DNA from: Mycobacterium celatum
GTDB lineage: Bacteria > Actinomycetota > Actinomycetes > Mycobacteriales > Mycobacteriaceae
Assembly: GCF_002101595.1 (NCBI RefSeq)
Contig: NZ_LQOM01000037.1
Location: 124,001-188,000 of the forward strand
Reading direction: 5' to 3'
DNA length: 64,000 bases
Part shown: positions 51,867-61,301 of the stretch, piece by piece
Layout of the letters: the number at the start of each line of letters is the position of its first letter
How positions within the stretch are numbered: the stretch's first letter is position 1
The notes under the pieces: generated by a model
Databases searched by the model: none
Seen by the model: the letters and a program-made list of their open reading frames with translations, nothing else
What the model was told of the DNA's origin: nothing
Made by a program: the position numbers and the translations under genes

Positions 51867-52931
51867 CTACAACTCGCAGCCGACCAGCACCGGTTCGGGT
51901 ACGAGTGTGATGCCAAACACATCGCGGACGCCGTCGCGTACCGTGCGCGCCAGCGCCACCACGTCGGCGGCCGTGGCGGCTCCGCGGTTGGTCAAAGCAA
52001 GCGCATGCTTGGTCGACAGCCGGCAGGGCGCGCCGTCGGTGTCGGGGTAGCCCTTGCCGAAGCCGGCTTGCTCGACCAGCCATCCGGCGGCCAGCTTGAC
52101 ACCGTCGGCCGCCGGATAGTGCGGCACCGGCCGGTCGGCCTGATCCGCCAGTCGTTGGTAAACCTCTTGCGGGACAACGGGATTCGTGAAAAACGAGCCC
52201 ACGCTCCAGGTGTCGTGGTCGGCGGCGTCGAGCACCATGCCCTTGCGGGCCCGCAGTGCCAGCACGGCGTCGCGCACGGTTGCCGGATCGGCGCGCTGGC
52301 CGGCCGTCGCATTCAGCGCCGCAATCAGCTCGCCGTAGCGCAGCGGCGCGCTGCGGCCCGACGCGTCCAGCGCGAACTCCACTTCCAGGACGACGGCATC
52401 CTGCGAATGCTTGAGCACGCTGGTGCGGTAGCCGAACCCCAGTTCGCCGGGCGGCACCCAGCGCACGTCGCCGCTGCGGCGGTCCAACAGACGCACGCGG
52501 GTGATGGAGTCGGCCACCTCGGCGCCGTACGCCCCGACGTTCTGCACCGGGGTGGCGCCTGCGGAGCCGGGGATGCCGGACATGCACTCCAGCCCGCCCA
52601 GGCCGGCGGCGACGGCCGTGGCGACGACCTCGTCCCACACCGCGCCGGCCTGCGCGCGCAGCAGGTTGCCCTCGATGCTGATGTCGCTGTTGGCCAACCG
52701 CACCACGGTCAGGTCGGTCAGCGTATCGGCGATCACCACGTTGGAGCCGCCCGCCAACACCAGCAGCGGCCGGCAGTTCTCGGCGTCGAGGTGCCGCAGC
52801 GTGGCGATCGCTTGTTCGGTGCTGGTGCAGGTGATCACGCGTTGCGCGACGGGCCCGACGCGCAACGTGGTCAGCGGCGCCAACGGCACCCTTTCGGCGA
52901 CGCGCGCACCGGCGAACAACGTTCCCGCCAC
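51867..52931 (-). CDS. murB: UDP-N-acetylenolpyruvoylglucosamine reductase
   Basis: 354 residues from a GTG. The FAD-binding domain shows [23 protein letters not shown] and [19 protein letters not shown]; the catalytic Ser is in [12 protein letters not shown]. The C-terminal block [17 protein letters not shown] is typical of MurB. The enzyme reduces the enolpyruvyl group to lactate in peptidoglycan precursor synthesis. Its neighbour lprQ acts on the same polymer and is in the same direction. Confidence 0.97.
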   Translation of the reverse strand: MAGTLFAGARVAERVPLAPLTTLRVGPVAQRVITCTSTEQAIATLRHLDAENCRPLLVLAGGSNVVIADTLTDLTVVRLANSDISIEGNLLRAQAGAVWDEVVATAVAAGLGGLECMSGIPGSAGATPVQNVGAYGAEVADSITRVRLLDRRSGDVRWVPPGELGFGYRTSVLKHSQDAVVLEVEFALDASGRSAPLRYGELIAALNATAGQRADPATVRDAVLALRARKGMVLDAADHDTWSVGSFFTNPVVPQEVYQRLADQADRPVPHYPAADGVKLAAGWLVEQAGFGKGYPDTDGAPCRLSTKHALALTNRGAATAADVVALARTVRDGVRDVFGITLVPEPVLVGCEL

Positions 52932-52957
52932 GGGCCGTAACGGTAGCGTGACCAGCT

Positions 52958-53470
52958 ATGCCGCGTTCATTCGACATGTCCACGGACTACGGGGCCACCG
53001 TCGAAGATGTACTTGGCGCATTCGGCGACGAGAAGTACTGGCGGGCCCGACTGGCCGATTCCGGTGCCGACGACGCGACGCTGGACGTGCTGCGGGTCGA
53101 CGGCGACGGCGGTATCGATGTGGTCACCACGCAGGTGCTGCGCAGCGACCGGCTGCCGGCTCTGGTCACCCAGTTCCACCGCGGCGACCTGCGCATTCGG
53201 CGCGAGGAGAAATGGACGGCGATCGCCGACGGGATCGCCAATGCCACTGTCTCCGGGGCGATCATCGACGCGCCGGCCGCGCTGAGCGGGACTGCTGTGC
53301 TGGAGCCGGTGGCCAAGACGGGCGGCGCCCGGCTGAAGTTCCGGGCAACCGTGGAAGTTCGCATCCCGCTGGTCGGCGGCAAATTGGAGAACTTCATCGG
53401 CAATCAGCTGGTCGAGCTGCTGATCGCCGAGCAGCGCTTCACCACGATGTGGATCAGCCAGACCGCCTAA
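52958..53470 (+). CDS. DUF2505 protein (Rv0481c-like)
   Basis: 170 residues. DUF2505 proteins have an SRPBCC-like fold; the N-terminal [20 protein letters not shown] with EKYWRARL and the C-terminal strand-helix [20 protein letters not shown] fit. A lipid- or ligand-binding role is possible, but nothing is shown. It is divergent from murB, with 26 bases between starts. Confidence 0.88.
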   Translation: MPRSFDMSTDYGATVEDVLGAFGDEKYWRARLADSGADDATLDVLRVDGDGGIDVVTTQVLRSDRLPALVTQFHRGDLRIRREEKWTAIADGIANATVSGAIIDAPAALSGTAVLEPVAKTGGARLKFRATVEVRIPLVGGKLENFIGNQLVELLIAEQRFTTMWISQTA

Positions 53471-53487
53471 GACCGCCGAGCGTCGAC

Positions 53488-53548
53488 TTGTCGGGGAAAA
53501 TCTGGGGAGTTTCGCCCGACAACCCGACGTTCGATGAGGCCCTAGGCT
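53488..53548 (+). promoter_or_regulatory. Hairpin TTGTCGGG/CCCGACAA and leaderless-type -10
   Basis: TTGTCGGG (53488-53495) and CCCGACAA (53515-53522) form a perfect 8-bp inverted repeat after the DUF2505 gene, either a terminator or an operator. TAGGCT (53543-53548) lies seven bases before the ATG at 53556, the spacing expected for a leaderless transcript of the nitrilase gene. Confidence 0.45.
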
Positions 53549-53555
53549 GGCCGTT

Positions 53556-54374
53556 ATGCGGATCGCGGTAGCCCAGATCCTCAGTGGCACCAAGCCGGCC
53601 GACAACCTGAACCTGGTGCGCGACTACACCAGCCGGGCCGCCGACGCCGGCGCGGCGCTGGTGGTGTTCCCCGAGGCGACGATGTGCCGGTTCGGGGTGC
53701 CGCTGGCCCCGATCGCCGAACCGGTCGACGGGCCGTGGGCCGACGCCGTGCGCCGCATCGCCGCCGACGCCGGGATCACCGTGATCGCCGGGATGTTCAC
53801 CCCGGCCGGCGACGGACGCGTCACCAACACCCTGCTGGCGACGGGCCCCGACACCGACGCGCATTACGACAAGATTCACCTCTACGACGCGTTCGGGTTC
53901 ACCGAGTCGCGCACGGTCGCGCCGGGGCGAGAGCCGGTAGTGATCACCGTCGACGGCGTCGGGGTCGGGTTGAGCACCTGCTACGACATCCGCTTCCCCG
54001 CGCTCTACACGACGCTGGCGCGCCGGGGCGCGCAACTGATTGCGGTCGCCGCGTCGTGGGGTGCCGGGCGCGGCAAGCTCGACCAGTGGACGTTGCTGGC
54101 GCGTGCCCGCGCGCTGGACTCCACCAGCTACATCGCGGCGGCCGGGCAGGCCGACCCCGGCCCGCCGCTGAGCGGCTCGGGCGCACCGACCGGGGTCGGG
54201 GGGAGTCTGGTGGTATCGCCGTTCGGCGAGGTGGTGTCCTCGGCCGGCGCCGACCCGCAACTGTTGGTTGCCGACATCGACCTCGACCAGGTCGTCGCGG
54301 CGCGGGACACCATCGCCGTGCTGCGCAACCAGGCCGACTTCCCCCAGGTCGATAAGGCAGAATCGCCCGGGTGA
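53556..54374 (+). CDS. Carbon-nitrogen hydrolase (nitrilase superfamily)
   Basis: 272 residues. The catalytic triad is visible: Glu40 (VVFPEATM), Lys106 (HYDKIHLYD) and Cys142 (STCYDIRFP). It resembles Nit1/deaminated-glutathione amidase-type enzymes. It corresponds to Rv0480c. Its stop overlaps the GTG of the first DUF2993 gene, yet that gene seems to have its own promoter as well. Confidence 0.93.
   Translation: MRIAVAQILSGTKPADNLNLVRDYTSRAADAGAALVVFPEATMCRFGVPLAPIAEPVDGPWADAVRRIAADAGITVIAGMFTPAGDGRVTNTLLATGPDTDAHYDKIHLYDAFGFTESRTVAPGREPVVITVDGVGVGLSTCYDIRFPALYTTLARRGAQLIAVAASWGAGRGKLDQWTLLARARALDSTSYIAAAGQADPGPPLSGSGAPTGVGGSLVVSPFGEVVSSAGADPQLLVADIDLDQVVAARDTIAVLRNQADFPQVDKAESPG
54358..54371 (+). 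promoter_or_regulatory. Leaderless-type promoter of the first DUF2993 gene
   Basis: CAGAAT (54358-54363) followed by seven bases and the GTG at 54371, inside the end of the nitrilase gene. The same arrangement recurs in front of the paralogue at 55366. Confidence 0.4.
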
Positions 54375-55321
54375 CGAACCCGCAGGGACCACCGCACGAC
54401 GACCCGTCGATTTGGGCTCGCCCGGGCAGCGGGGATCCCGCCGCGCCACCGCCCGGCCCGTCCGACTCACCGCAGACCACGCCGGAGCAGCAGCCCGCGG
54501 ACGCGGCCTGGGCCCCGCCGCCGGGTGTCCAGGAGTACCCAGCTGAGGACGCCGCAACCGTGAAAATGCCGGGGAAAATCAAACGCCGCTTGTTCCGCGA
54601 CCCACTGTCGATCGCGCTGGTCGCCGTCATCGTGCTGTTGCTGGCCGCAGCCAGCGTGGTCGGCGCCGAACTGTACGCCCGTCACCGCGCCGACAGTGTG
54701 GTGGCCGCCGCAACCGAATGCGTGGTGCAGGACAAGGCCAGCGTGTCGTTCGGCCCGTATCCGTTCCTGCTGCAGCACTTGGCCGGCGACTACCGCGACA
54801 TCTCGATCAAGACCGCCGGCAACCAGATCCGCAGCGCCAAGGGCATGCGAGCCGACATCGAAATCAGCGAGGTCAACCTGCACGGCGACGCCAACTCCAA
54901 GGGCACCATCGGCGCGCTCGACGCCGCCATCACCTGGACGTCGGAAGGCATCAAGGAAACAGTGGCGGACGCGGTTCCGTTCGTCGGCGGCCTGGTCAAC
55001 AGCGTGACCACCAATCCGGGCGCCGGCACCATCGAGCTCAAGGGCGCACTGGGCCTGGGCAGCGTCACGGTCAAGCCCGCCATCGCCAACAACGGCCTGT
55101 CGCTGAAGGTCGTCTCAGTCACCGCGATGGGCGCCCCTGTGCCGGCGGAGACCGCGCAGGATGCGCTGGACGTCTTCACCTCGAGGCTGATCAACGACTA
55201 CCCGCTCGGTATCCACGCCGACAGCGTGCACGTCACCGACGACGGTGTGACAGCACACTTTTCGACGCGCAACGCCTCGATACCGCCCGGCCAGTCGGAC
55301 CCGTGCTTCGCCAAGCTGTGA
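54371..55321 (+). CDS. DUF2993 (LmeA-like) membrane-anchored protein, copy 1
   Basis: 316 residues from a GTG. A Pro-rich cytoplasmic tail (1-65) precedes one membrane helix at about 79-99 (SIALVAVIVLLLAAASVVGA). The exported domain has the DUF2993 pattern: SVSFGPYPFLLQHLAGDYRD, SAKGMRADIEISEVNLHG, a long amphipathic middle, and a C-terminal IHADSVHVTDDGVTAHFS. LmeA, in the same family, is a periplasmic protein needed for lipomannan elongation in mycobacteria. It is followed by a paralogue and corresponds to Rv0479c. Confidence 0.88.
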   Translation: MTNPQGPPHDDPSIWARPGSGDPAAPPPGPSDSPQTTPEQQPADAAWAPPPGVQEYPAEDAATVKMPGKIKRRLFRDPLSIALVAVIVLLLAAASVVGAELYARHRADSVVAAATECVVQDKASVSFGPYPFLLQHLAGDYRDISIKTAGNQIRSAKGMRADIEISEVNLHGDANSKGTIGALDAAITWTSEGIKETVADAVPFVGGLVNSVTTNPGAGTIELKGALGLGSVTVKPAIANNGLSLKVVSVTAMGAPVPAETAQDALDVFTSRLINDYPLGIHADSVHVTDDGVTAHFSTRNASIPPGQSDPCFAKL

Positions 55322-55352
55322 CCGACCTTGGACTTCGCTGCGTTCGATAGGG

Positions 55353-55366
55353 CAAAATCGCGCTAG
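55353..55366 (+). promoter_or_regulatory. Leaderless-type promoter of the second DUF2993 gene
   Basis: CAAAAT (55353-55358), seven bases, then the GTG at 55366. The stretch GGCARAATCGC is shared with the region in front of copy 1, so the promoter was duplicated together with the gene. Confidence 0.45.
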
Positions 55367-56451
55367 TGACGACTCCGCAAGGTCCCTCTCGCGGCGACGG
55401 GTCGGAATGGGCTCGTCCCCCAGGCCGCCCGCAGCCGACTCCCGGCCCGTCCCAATCACCCACGCAGCGGATCCCGCAGAGCGGCCGACCGCAGGAGCCC
55501 CGCCGGCCCGCTCCGCCCCCGCCGCCGCGCCAGCCCGGTCCGCCGCCACCGCCGCCGCGGCAGGCCGGCCCGCCGCCGCATCAGCCGGCGCCGCCGCCCA
55601 ACCCGCAGTCGCGTCAGGCCGGCCCGACGCACAATGTGCAGGAGCAGGCCACCACTCGGATCTCGACCCAGTCACAGCCGAAGGACACGCCGGTGCAAGC
55701 CCATCGCAGCTTCTTCCGAAACCCCACGTCGATAGCGCTGATCCTGGTCATCGCGTTGCTGCTGGTGATCGCCGGACTGATCGGCGCGGAGCTCTATACC
55801 CGCCACACCGCCGACAGCAAGGTGGCCAGCGCGGTCGAATGCGAGGCGCAGGACAGCGCCACCGTGAAGTTCGCGGTGACCCCGCCGGTGCTGTGGCAGT
55901 ACATCACCAACCGCTACACCAACATCTCGGTGCAGACCGCCGGCAACCAGGTGCGCAGCGCCAAGGGCATGACGCTGAGCCTCGACATCCACGACGTCAA
56001 CCTGAACGGCGCCAACAACTCCAAGGGCACCATTGGCTCGCTGAACGGCACCATCACCTGGACGTCGGACGGCATCAAGCAATCGATCGAGGATGCCATC
56101 CCGGTGCTGGGCAGCTTTGTGGCCAGCAAGGTCACCACCAACGCCGGTGACGGGACCATCCAGTTGAAGGGCCTGCTGGACAGCGCCACCCTCAAGCCGC
56201 AGATCGTCAACAACGGGCTGTCGCTGAAGGTGGTCGACCTGAGCGCGCTGGGCTCGAAGATGTCGACGGACACGGTGCAAAAGAACCTCGACGACCTCAC
56301 CTCGAAGGCCACCCAGAACTATCCGCTGGGCATCCACGCCGACAGCGTCAAGGTCACAGATTCCGGTGTGCAGGCGACGTTTTCGACCCAGAACGCCACT
56401 ATCCCGGCGTCGTCGCAGTCCAGTCAGGACTCCTGCTTCGACAACCTCTGA
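55366..56451 (+). CDS. DUF2993 (LmeA-like) membrane-anchored protein, copy 2
   Basis: 361 residues from a GTG. The cytoplasmic tail is longer and very Pro-rich (RPAPPPPPRQPGPPPPPPRQ). The membrane helix (SIALILVIALLLVIAGLIGA) and exported domain closely follow copy 1: TAGNQVRSAKGM, NSKGTIGSLNGTITWTSDGI, NYPLGIHADSVKVTDSGV. I recall one gene at this place in H37Rv, so this looks like a tandem duplication. The strong hairpin at 56464-56511 follows. Confidence 0.88.
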   Translation: MTTPQGPSRGDGSEWARPPGRPQPTPGPSQSPTQRIPQSGRPQEPRRPAPPPPPRQPGPPPPPPRQAGPPPHQPAPPPNPQSRQAGPTHNVQEQATTRISTQSQPKDTPVQAHRSFFRNPTSIALILVIALLLVIAGLIGAELYTRHTADSKVASAVECEAQDSATVKFAVTPPVLWQYITNRYTNISVQTAGNQVRSAKGMTLSLDIHDVNLNGANNSKGTIGSLNGTITWTSDGIKQSIEDAIPVLGSFVASKVTTNAGDGTIQLKGLLDSATLKPQIVNNGLSLKVVDLSALGSKMSTDTVQKNLDDLTSKATQNYPLGIHADSVKVTDSGVQATFSTQNATIPASSQSSQDSCFDNL

Positions 56452-56463
56452 CCTAGCGCGACC

Positions 56464-56511
56464 AGACGTAAAGGCACCCTAAAACCGCAGGTTTTGGGTG
56501 CCTTTACGTCT
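56464..56511. terminator. Bidirectional hairpin between DUF2993 copy 2 and deoC
   Basis: A perfect 16-bp stem (56464-56479 with 56496-56511), a one-base bulge (T56480), six further pairs (AAAACC/GGTTTT) and a GCA loop. It starts 12 bases after the DUF2993 stop and contains the deoC stop codon on the other strand. It serves two convergent transcripts. There is no separate U-tract beyond the stem. Confidence 0.85.
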
Positions 56512-57181
56512 GCTCAGCGAGTCCGTCGAGCACTGCGCGGGTGCCGGACAACCCCAGCCGGGTGGCGCCCGCGTCGAGCATCGTGACGGCGTCGGCGGCG
56601 GTGCGGATGCCGCCGCTGGCCTTGACGCCGAGCCGCCCGCCGACGGTTTCGGCCATCAGCGCGACCGCCGCCACCGAGGCCCCGCCGGCGGGATGAAATC
56701 CCGTGGACGTCTTCACGAAGTCCGCTCCGGCGTCCTCGGCGGCGCGGCACACGTCGACCAGGGTGCGCTCACCGGCCATGCTCAACAGCACCGCGGACTC
56801 GACGATCACCTTGAGCACGGCGGTCGGCACGGCGGCGCGCACCGCCGCGATATCGGACCCGACCGCCGCGATCTCACCGGCCAGCGCGGCGCCCACGTCG
56901 ATCACCATGTCGATCTCGCCGGCCCCGGATGCGACGGCCAGCGCCGCTTCGCGCGCCTTCACCTCGGGCAGGTGCTTGCCCGACGGGAATCCCGCGACCG
57001 CGGCGATCCGCACATCACCGGCTTTGGCCGCGACCGGCACCATCGACGGCGAGACGCAGACGGCGTAGACGCCCAATTCGGCGCCTTCGGCGACGACGGC
57101 GGCCACGTCAGCGGCGGTGGCCTCGGGTTTGAGCAGAGTGTGGTCGACCAGGGCTGCGACCTGGTTTCGGTTGGGCGGCAT
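56504..57181 (-). CDS. deoC: Deoxyribose-phosphate aldolase
   Basis: 225 residues. Catalytic Lys157 forms the Schiff base (DFVKTSTGF), Lys187 ([10 protein letters not shown]) and Asp92 (IDMVIDVG) assist. It cleaves 2-deoxyribose-5-phosphate to glyceraldehyde-3-phosphate and acetaldehyde in deoxynucleoside breakdown. Its ATG overlaps the stop of the DUF2599 gene. The final codons lie within the terminator hairpin. Confidence 0.97.
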   Translation of the reverse strand: MPPNRNQVAALVDHTLLKPEATAADVAAVVAEGAELGVYAVCVSPSMVPVAAKAGDVRIAAVAGFPSGKHLPEVKAREAALAVASGAGEIDMVIDVGAALAGEIAAVGSDIAAVRAAVPTAVLKVIVESAVLLSMAGERTLVDVCRAAEDAGADFVKTSTGFHPAGGASVAAVALMAETVGGRLGVKASGGIRTAADAVTMLDAGATRLGLSGTRAVLDGLAEQT

Positions 57182-57570
57182 CAGATTTCGGCGCCGCCGG
57201 GGTTACAGCCCGACGCGAGCATCGTGGCATCGTCGACGACGGGGCGCCACGGCTCGAGGTTCCAGCTGGTCTTGCCCGGTTCCGCGAACTCGGCCACCTC
57301 CCAGTGACAGACGAACTGCGCGCGCATCCCGGGAGTGTCGGCGCCCGGCGCCTTGGCCAGCACTTCGGCCCAGGCCTCGTCGCTGCGGTATTGGCCCTGC
57401 CGGGCGGCCGCCCGCGCCGACGGGGTCGGATACACCCGCAGGCTGGCTCCGCTGCCCCACTGCACCCATTCGGTGTGGTCCACAAATGGCGGCGTTGCCG
57501 TTTCCGCGGACGCGGGAGCCGCGGCAAGCAGCGCGAAAAACACCACCCCCAGCACAGCGAAAGCTCGCAT
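57181..57570 (-). CDS. Secreted DUF2599 protein (Rv0477-like)
   Basis: 129 residues from the ATG at 57570 (an ATG at 57618 in the same frame would overlap the upstream gene). Signal peptide [20 protein letters not shown] with cleavage after ASA. The mature part has conserved Trp, HTEWVQWG and the two-Cys [10 protein letters not shown] and [10 protein letters not shown], fitting DUF2599. Function is unknown. It is coupled to deoC (ATGA overlap) and starts 4 bases after the DUF2516 stop. Confidence 0.85.
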   Translation of the reverse strand: MRAFAVLGVVFFALLAAAPASAETATPPFVDHTEWVQWGSGASLRVYPTPSARAAARQGQYRSDEAWAEVLAKAPGADTPGMRAQFVCHWEVAEFAEPGKTSWNLEPWRPVVDDATMLASGCNPGGAEI

Positions 57571-57574
57571 ACGA

Positions 57575-57847
57575 CTAGCGCGATTTGCCTTGAATCTCAA
57601 GGAGTTTGGGACGCACATCGACTAGGTAGAGGCCAGCCGCGCCAGCGGCGATCGCCATCCCGAGTACGCCCAGCAACCAGGCCAGCGGCATGGCGACGCC
57701 CAGGATCACCAGCCAGATCGGTTTGGTCATTTTGTCTGCGGCGGTGTAGGCGTCCGGTGGCTGCATTGCCGCGTGCACGAACGCATACAGCGTTGTCAGG
57801 AGCACGGCGATCAGCAGGCAGGTCAGGACGCTTTGCACAAGGCTCAC
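57575..57847 (-). CDS. DUF2516 membrane protein (Rv0476-like)
   Basis: 90 residues from a GTG. Two membrane helices are clear: [20 protein letters not shown] (about 7-26) and [20 protein letters not shown] (about 44-63), followed by [19 protein letters not shown]. This is the DUF2516 pattern. It lies 83 bases after hbhA in the same direction. Confidence 0.88.
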   Translation of the reverse strand: MSLVQSVLTCLLIAVLLTTLYAFVHAAMQPPDAYTAADKMTKPIWLVILGVAMPLAWLLGVLGMAIAAGAAGLYLVDVRPKLLEIQGKSR

Positions 57848-57930
57848 CCTCTAAGGGTATGCGGGCAGCCGTAAAAACGTCGACTCCGAGTTGCCCGGCC
57901 GGGCAACTCGGAGTCGAGGTGGTAGCGCTG

Positions 57931-58548
57931 TTACTTCTGCGTGACCTTCTTGGCCGCCGCCTTCTTGGCCGGAGCCTTCTTGGCCGCAGCCTTGGCCGGG
58001 GCCTTCTTGGCCGCCGTCTTCTTGGCCGGAGCCTTCTTCGCCGGAGCCTTCTTACCGGGCAGCTCGATGCCGACCAGCTTGGCGGCGCGCTCGCCGACCG
58101 CGCGGGTCTGCGAAGCCACGGTGCCCAGCGCCTCCTGGGTCAGCTCGACGGCCTGGTCGACGTAGCCCTCGGCGCGTGCCGACACGTCCTCGAAGCTCTG
58201 CTGGCTGCGCAGCCGCTCCAGCGCGGCCTCGCCGCGCTCGACCAACTCGTTGTAGCGGTTGGTCGCCGCCTCCAAGTAGCCCTCGGCGGCCGAGCGCAGT
58301 TCGTCGGCGGTGAACCGCTCACGCAGCTCGCGCAGTTGCTCACGCAGCTGCTCGGGCAGCTCTTCGCGGCGCTTGGCCAGGCGGGCGCGGCGCTCCTCGA
58401 CCCGGCTGCGGGTGTCGGTGCGGGTCTCTTCGGCGCGCTCGCGCAGTTCGATGAGCAGGTCGTTGACCGTGGCCAGCGCCAGGTCGGCGGCGCCGAGTGC
58501 GGCGAGCAACGGGGCCTTCAGATCGTCAACGGTCGGGTTGTCGGCCAT
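57931..58548 (-). CDS. hbhA: Heparin-binding haemagglutinin
   Basis: 205 residues, ATG at 58548. A long alpha-helical coiled coil (about 15-150) rich in Glu, Arg and Ala is followed by a C-terminal tail of Lys-Ala-Pro repeats ([12 protein letters not shown] and similar, about 160-205) that binds sulfated glycans and is methylated in M. tuberculosis. It is a surface adhesin without a classical signal peptide, also linked to lipid inclusions. The repeat tail can vary in length between strains. Confidence 0.95.
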   Translation of the reverse strand: MADNPTVDDLKAPLLAALGAADLALATVNDLLIELRERAEETRTDTRSRVEERRARLAKRREELPEQLREQLRELRERFTADELRSAAEGYLEAATNRYNELVERGEAALERLRSQQSFEDVSARAEGYVDQAVELTQEALGTVASQTRAVGERAAKLVGIELPGKKAPAKKAPAKKTAAKKAPAKAAAKKAPAKKAAAKKVTQK

Positions 58549-58615
58549 GGTGTGTGTTTCCTTTCGATGGATGGTTTCTCGTAGCGGCGGGTCGAACAGT
58601 TGGCATACCCAACGC

Positions 58616-59008
58616 TTAGGCAGGTGTCGGTTCCTCACGCGCCGCTTCGTTCTGTTGGACGAAGGACGTGTAGATGTCGAGCAGAACCTGTTTCTGCCGC
58701 TCGGTGATCGCCGTGTCGGTGACGATGGCGTCGCGGACCTCACTGGTCGGGCTGGGTTCGAGAATCCCGGCCCGCACATAGAGAACCTCGGCAGAGACCC
58801 GCAGTGCCTTGGCGATCTGGTTGAGTACGTCAGCGGACGGTTTCCGCAATCCGCGCTCGATCTGGGACAGATACGGATTGCTGACACCGGCCTTTTCCGC
58901 CAACTGCCGCACCGACACCTGGGCCGCCTCACGCTGCGCCCTGATGAAACTGCCGATGTCTGACGCAGCCGTGGACACCACTGCAGCAAGCTTCTCGTCC
59001 TGCGGCAT
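58616..59008 (-). CDS. XRE-family transcriptional regulator (Rv0474-like)
   Basis: 130 residues from the ATG at 59008, which has GAGGAG seven bases upstream. The helix-turn-helix is at about 25-60 ([20 protein letters not shown], then [19 protein letters not shown]). The short C-terminal tail is helical. It is 67 bases upstream of hbhA in the same direction and may regulate it. An inverted repeat at 59061-59089 lies upstream of its start. Confidence 0.9.
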   Translation of the reverse strand: MPQDEKLAAVVSTAASDIGSFIRAQREAAQVSVRQLAEKAGVSNPYLSQIERGLRKPSADVLNQIAKALRVSAEVLYVRAGILEPSPTSEVRDAIVTDTAITERQKQVLLDIYTSFVQQNEAAREEPTPA

Positions 59009-59060
59009 TGGTGCTCCTCGCGTCTGATCGTCGGTGCTGACGCGCACCACAGTACGACCG

Positions 59061-59089
59061 AGTGCTAACTATTGCAAGCACTGTTAGCA
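59061..59089. promoter_or_regulatory. Overlapping inverted repeats upstream of the XRE gene
   Basis: TGCTAAC (59063-59069) pairs with GTTAGCA (59083-59089), and AGTGCT (59061-59066) with AGCACT (59077-59082). The element is 53 bases upstream of the XRE start and directly after the DUF445 stop. It fits an XRE operator; a terminator for DUF445 is the alternative, but no T-run follows. Confidence 0.5.
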
Positions 59090-59093
59090 GAGC

Positions 59094-60449
59094 TCAGAAC
59101 ATTAGCTGGGCAATCGTGTAGATGACCAGGCCGGCCAGCGAGCCCACCACGGTGCCGTTGATCCGGATGAACTGCAGGTCGCGGCCGACGTGCAGCTCGA
59201 TGCGACGGCTGGCCTCGGCGGCGTCCCAGCGCTCGATGGTGTCGGTGATGATCGTGGTGATCTCAACCCCGTACTGCGAAACCAGGTGCTGGGCGGCGCG
59301 CACGATCCAGTCGTCGACCTTGTCGCGCAGGTCGGCGTCGTCGCGTAGCGACTCACCGATCCGCACCACCGTGTCGGCAATGCGGGTGCGCAGCGCGCTG
59401 GACGGGTCGTCGACGCCCTCGAGCACCAGCCGTTTCAACGTCTTCCAGGCCGTCGCGGCGGCATTGGTGACCTCATCGCGGGCCATCAGCTGCTCCTTGA
59501 CCGCCTCGGCCCGGGCGATCGTCGCCTCGTCGTGCTGCAGATCGTCGGCGAACTCGAAAAGGAAGCGGGTCGCTGAGCGGCGCAGCTCGTGGTCGGGGTT
59601 GCGGCGCACCTTGTCGGTGAAATCCATCAGCTCGCGGTGGATGCGGTCGCCGACGAGGTGGTCGATAAACCGCGGCGACCAGCTCGGCGAGTCCCGCTCG
59701 ACCACGCGCTGGATGACCTCACCGGCATTCAGCGACCACTGGAACGCCCTGTCGGCCAGCAACTGGATCAGGGCCTCCTGCCGGTTCTCCGCTAGCAGGG
59801 TGGCCAGCACGCGGCCCACCGGCGGGCCCCATTTCGGTTCGGCGATGCGTCGCACGATCATCCGGTCGATGACATGCTGGACGTCCTCGTCGCGCAGCAG
59901 TTCCATCAGCACCCGCAGCACCGTCGCGCTCTCGGCCGCCACCCGTTGTGCGTGGGAGATGTCCGACAGCCACTTGCCCAGCCGGCCCGCGATCTGCGCA
60001 TCCCGCAGCTTTGTCTCGACCACCGGCGGTGACAGGAAGTTCTCCCGCACGAACGTGCCCAGGCCCTCGCCGAGCTGGTCTTTCTTGCGCTTGATGATCG
60101 CGGTGTGCGGGATCGGAATGCCGAGCGGATGCTTGAACAGCGCGGTAACCGCGAACCAGTCCGCCAGGGCACCGACCATGCCCGCCTCGGCGGCCGCGCC
60201 GACGTAGCCGACCCAGGCGGCCGCGCCACCGCCTGACTGGGCCCAGCGGCAGCCCAGAAATATCCCGGTGGCGCCGACCAGGAAGCTCAGCGCCACCACC
60301 TTCATCCGGCGCAGGGACCGGCGCCGTTCGGCGTCGGCCTGCGGATCGGCCGCGACGAACGACTCCGCCAGCGACACCGGGGTGCGCTGCACTCCGATCG
60401 CCAACCTCCCCCGTTCCGGCCGTGCCGCCGGATTGGCTCGATGTACCAC
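59094..60449 (-). CDS. DUF445 membrane protein (Rv0473-like)
   Basis: 451 residues from a GTG. N-terminal membrane segment MKVVALSFLVGATGIFLG, a second near AAWVGYVGAAAEAGMVGALA, and the conserved DWFAVTALFKHPLGIPIPHT that marks DUF445. A long helical cytoplasmic domain follows, and a C-terminal membrane segment (NGTVVGSLAGLVIYTIAQLM) closes the protein. Function is unknown. Confidence 0.9.
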   Translation of the reverse strand: MVHRANPAARPERGRLAIGVQRTPVSLAESFVAADPQADAERRRSLRRMKVVALSFLVGATGIFLGCRWAQSGGGAAAWVGYVGAAAEAGMVGALADWFAVTALFKHPLGIPIPHTAIIKRKKDQLGEGLGTFVRENFLSPPVVETKLRDAQIAGRLGKWLSDISHAQRVAAESATVLRVLMELLRDEDVQHVIDRMIVRRIAEPKWGPPVGRVLATLLAENRQEALIQLLADRAFQWSLNAGEVIQRVVERDSPSWSPRFIDHLVGDRIHRELMDFTDKVRRNPDHELRRSATRFLFEFADDLQHDEATIARAEAVKEQLMARDEVTNAAATAWKTLKRLVLEGVDDPSSALRTRIADTVVRIGESLRDDADLRDKVDDWIVRAAQHLVSQYGVEITTIITDTIERWDAAEASRRIELHVGRDLQFIRINGTVVGSLAGLVIYTIAQLMF

Positions 60450-60568
60450 CCCCCCATCATCCGCTATGAAAATGGATAGTTACCTGTTACCGGCCCAGCT
60501 GCGAGGCTACGAGGGGCCAGGAGAAGCACGTAGTATCGACAAAGTCTGATGAATTGGAATCCGCGATA

Positions 60569-61270
60569 GTGGCACAGCAGGTCCCGGCCGGCGCCGTAAA
60601 GACTGATGGCCGGAAGCGGCGTTGGCACCAGCACAAGGTGGAGCGCCGCAATGAGCTGATCGACGGGACGATCGAAGCCATCCGCCGGCGCGGTCAGTAC
60701 GTCAGCATGGACGAGATCGCCGGTGAGATCGGGGTCTCCAAGACCGTCCTGTACCGCTACTTCGTGGACAAGAACGACCTGACCACCGCGGTGATGATGC
60801 GGTTCGCGCAGCAAACCCTGATTCCCAACATGGCGGCCGCACTGTCGTCGAACCTCGACGGCTTCGACCTCACCCGAGAGATCATCCGGGTCTACGTCGA
60901 GACGGTGGCCGCGGAGCCGGAGCCGTATCGGTTCGTGATGACGAACAACTCGCCCGGTAAGAACAAGGTGGTCGCCGATTCAGAGCGAATCATCGCCCGC
61001 ATGCTCGCGGTGATGCTGCGCCGCCGCATGAAAGAGGCCGGGATGGACATCGGCGGGGTGGAACCGTGGGCGTACATGATCGTCGGCGGCGTACAACTGG
61101 CCACCCACTCGTGGTTACTGGATCCGCGGATGACCGCCGACGAGCTGATCGACTACCTGACCATGTTGAGCTGGAGTGCGTTGTGTGGGATCGTCGAGGT
61201 CGGCGGATCGCTGGAGAAGTTCCGCAGCCAACCGCACCCGCCGCCGATCGTCCCGCCGCTGCCGCACTGA
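60569..61270 (+). CDS. TetR-family regulator (Rv0472c-like)
   Basis: 233 residues from the GTG at 60569; a TTG at 60554 would add five residues. HTH at about 32-75 (GTIEAIRRRGQYVSMDEIAG, then GVSKTVLYRYFVDKNDL). The length and sequence fit Rv0472c. A TAGTAT at 60533-60538 could be the -10. It is divergent from DUF445, and a hydrolase gene follows in the same direction 31 bases later. Confidence 0.9.
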   Translation: MAQQVPAGAVKTDGRKRRWHQHKVERRNELIDGTIEAIRRRGQYVSMDEIAGEIGVSKTVLYRYFVDKNDLTTAVMMRFAQQTLIPNMAAALSSNLDGFDLTREIIRVYVETVAAEPEPYRFVMTNNSPGKNKVVADSERIIARMLAVMLRRRMKEAGMDIGGVEPWAYMIVGGVQLATHSWLLDPRMTADELIDYLTMLSWSALCGIVEVGGSLEKFRSQPHPPPIVPPLPH

Positions 61271-61301
61271 GCTGATACCGCTACGGGAAGGGACTGCGCC
61301 T

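Noticed and set aside
57966..58060. Short repeats in hbhA considered as a CRISPR or tandem repeat array
   Set aside because: They are in-frame Lys-Ala-Pro codon repeats of the heparin-binding tail, with no unique spacers.
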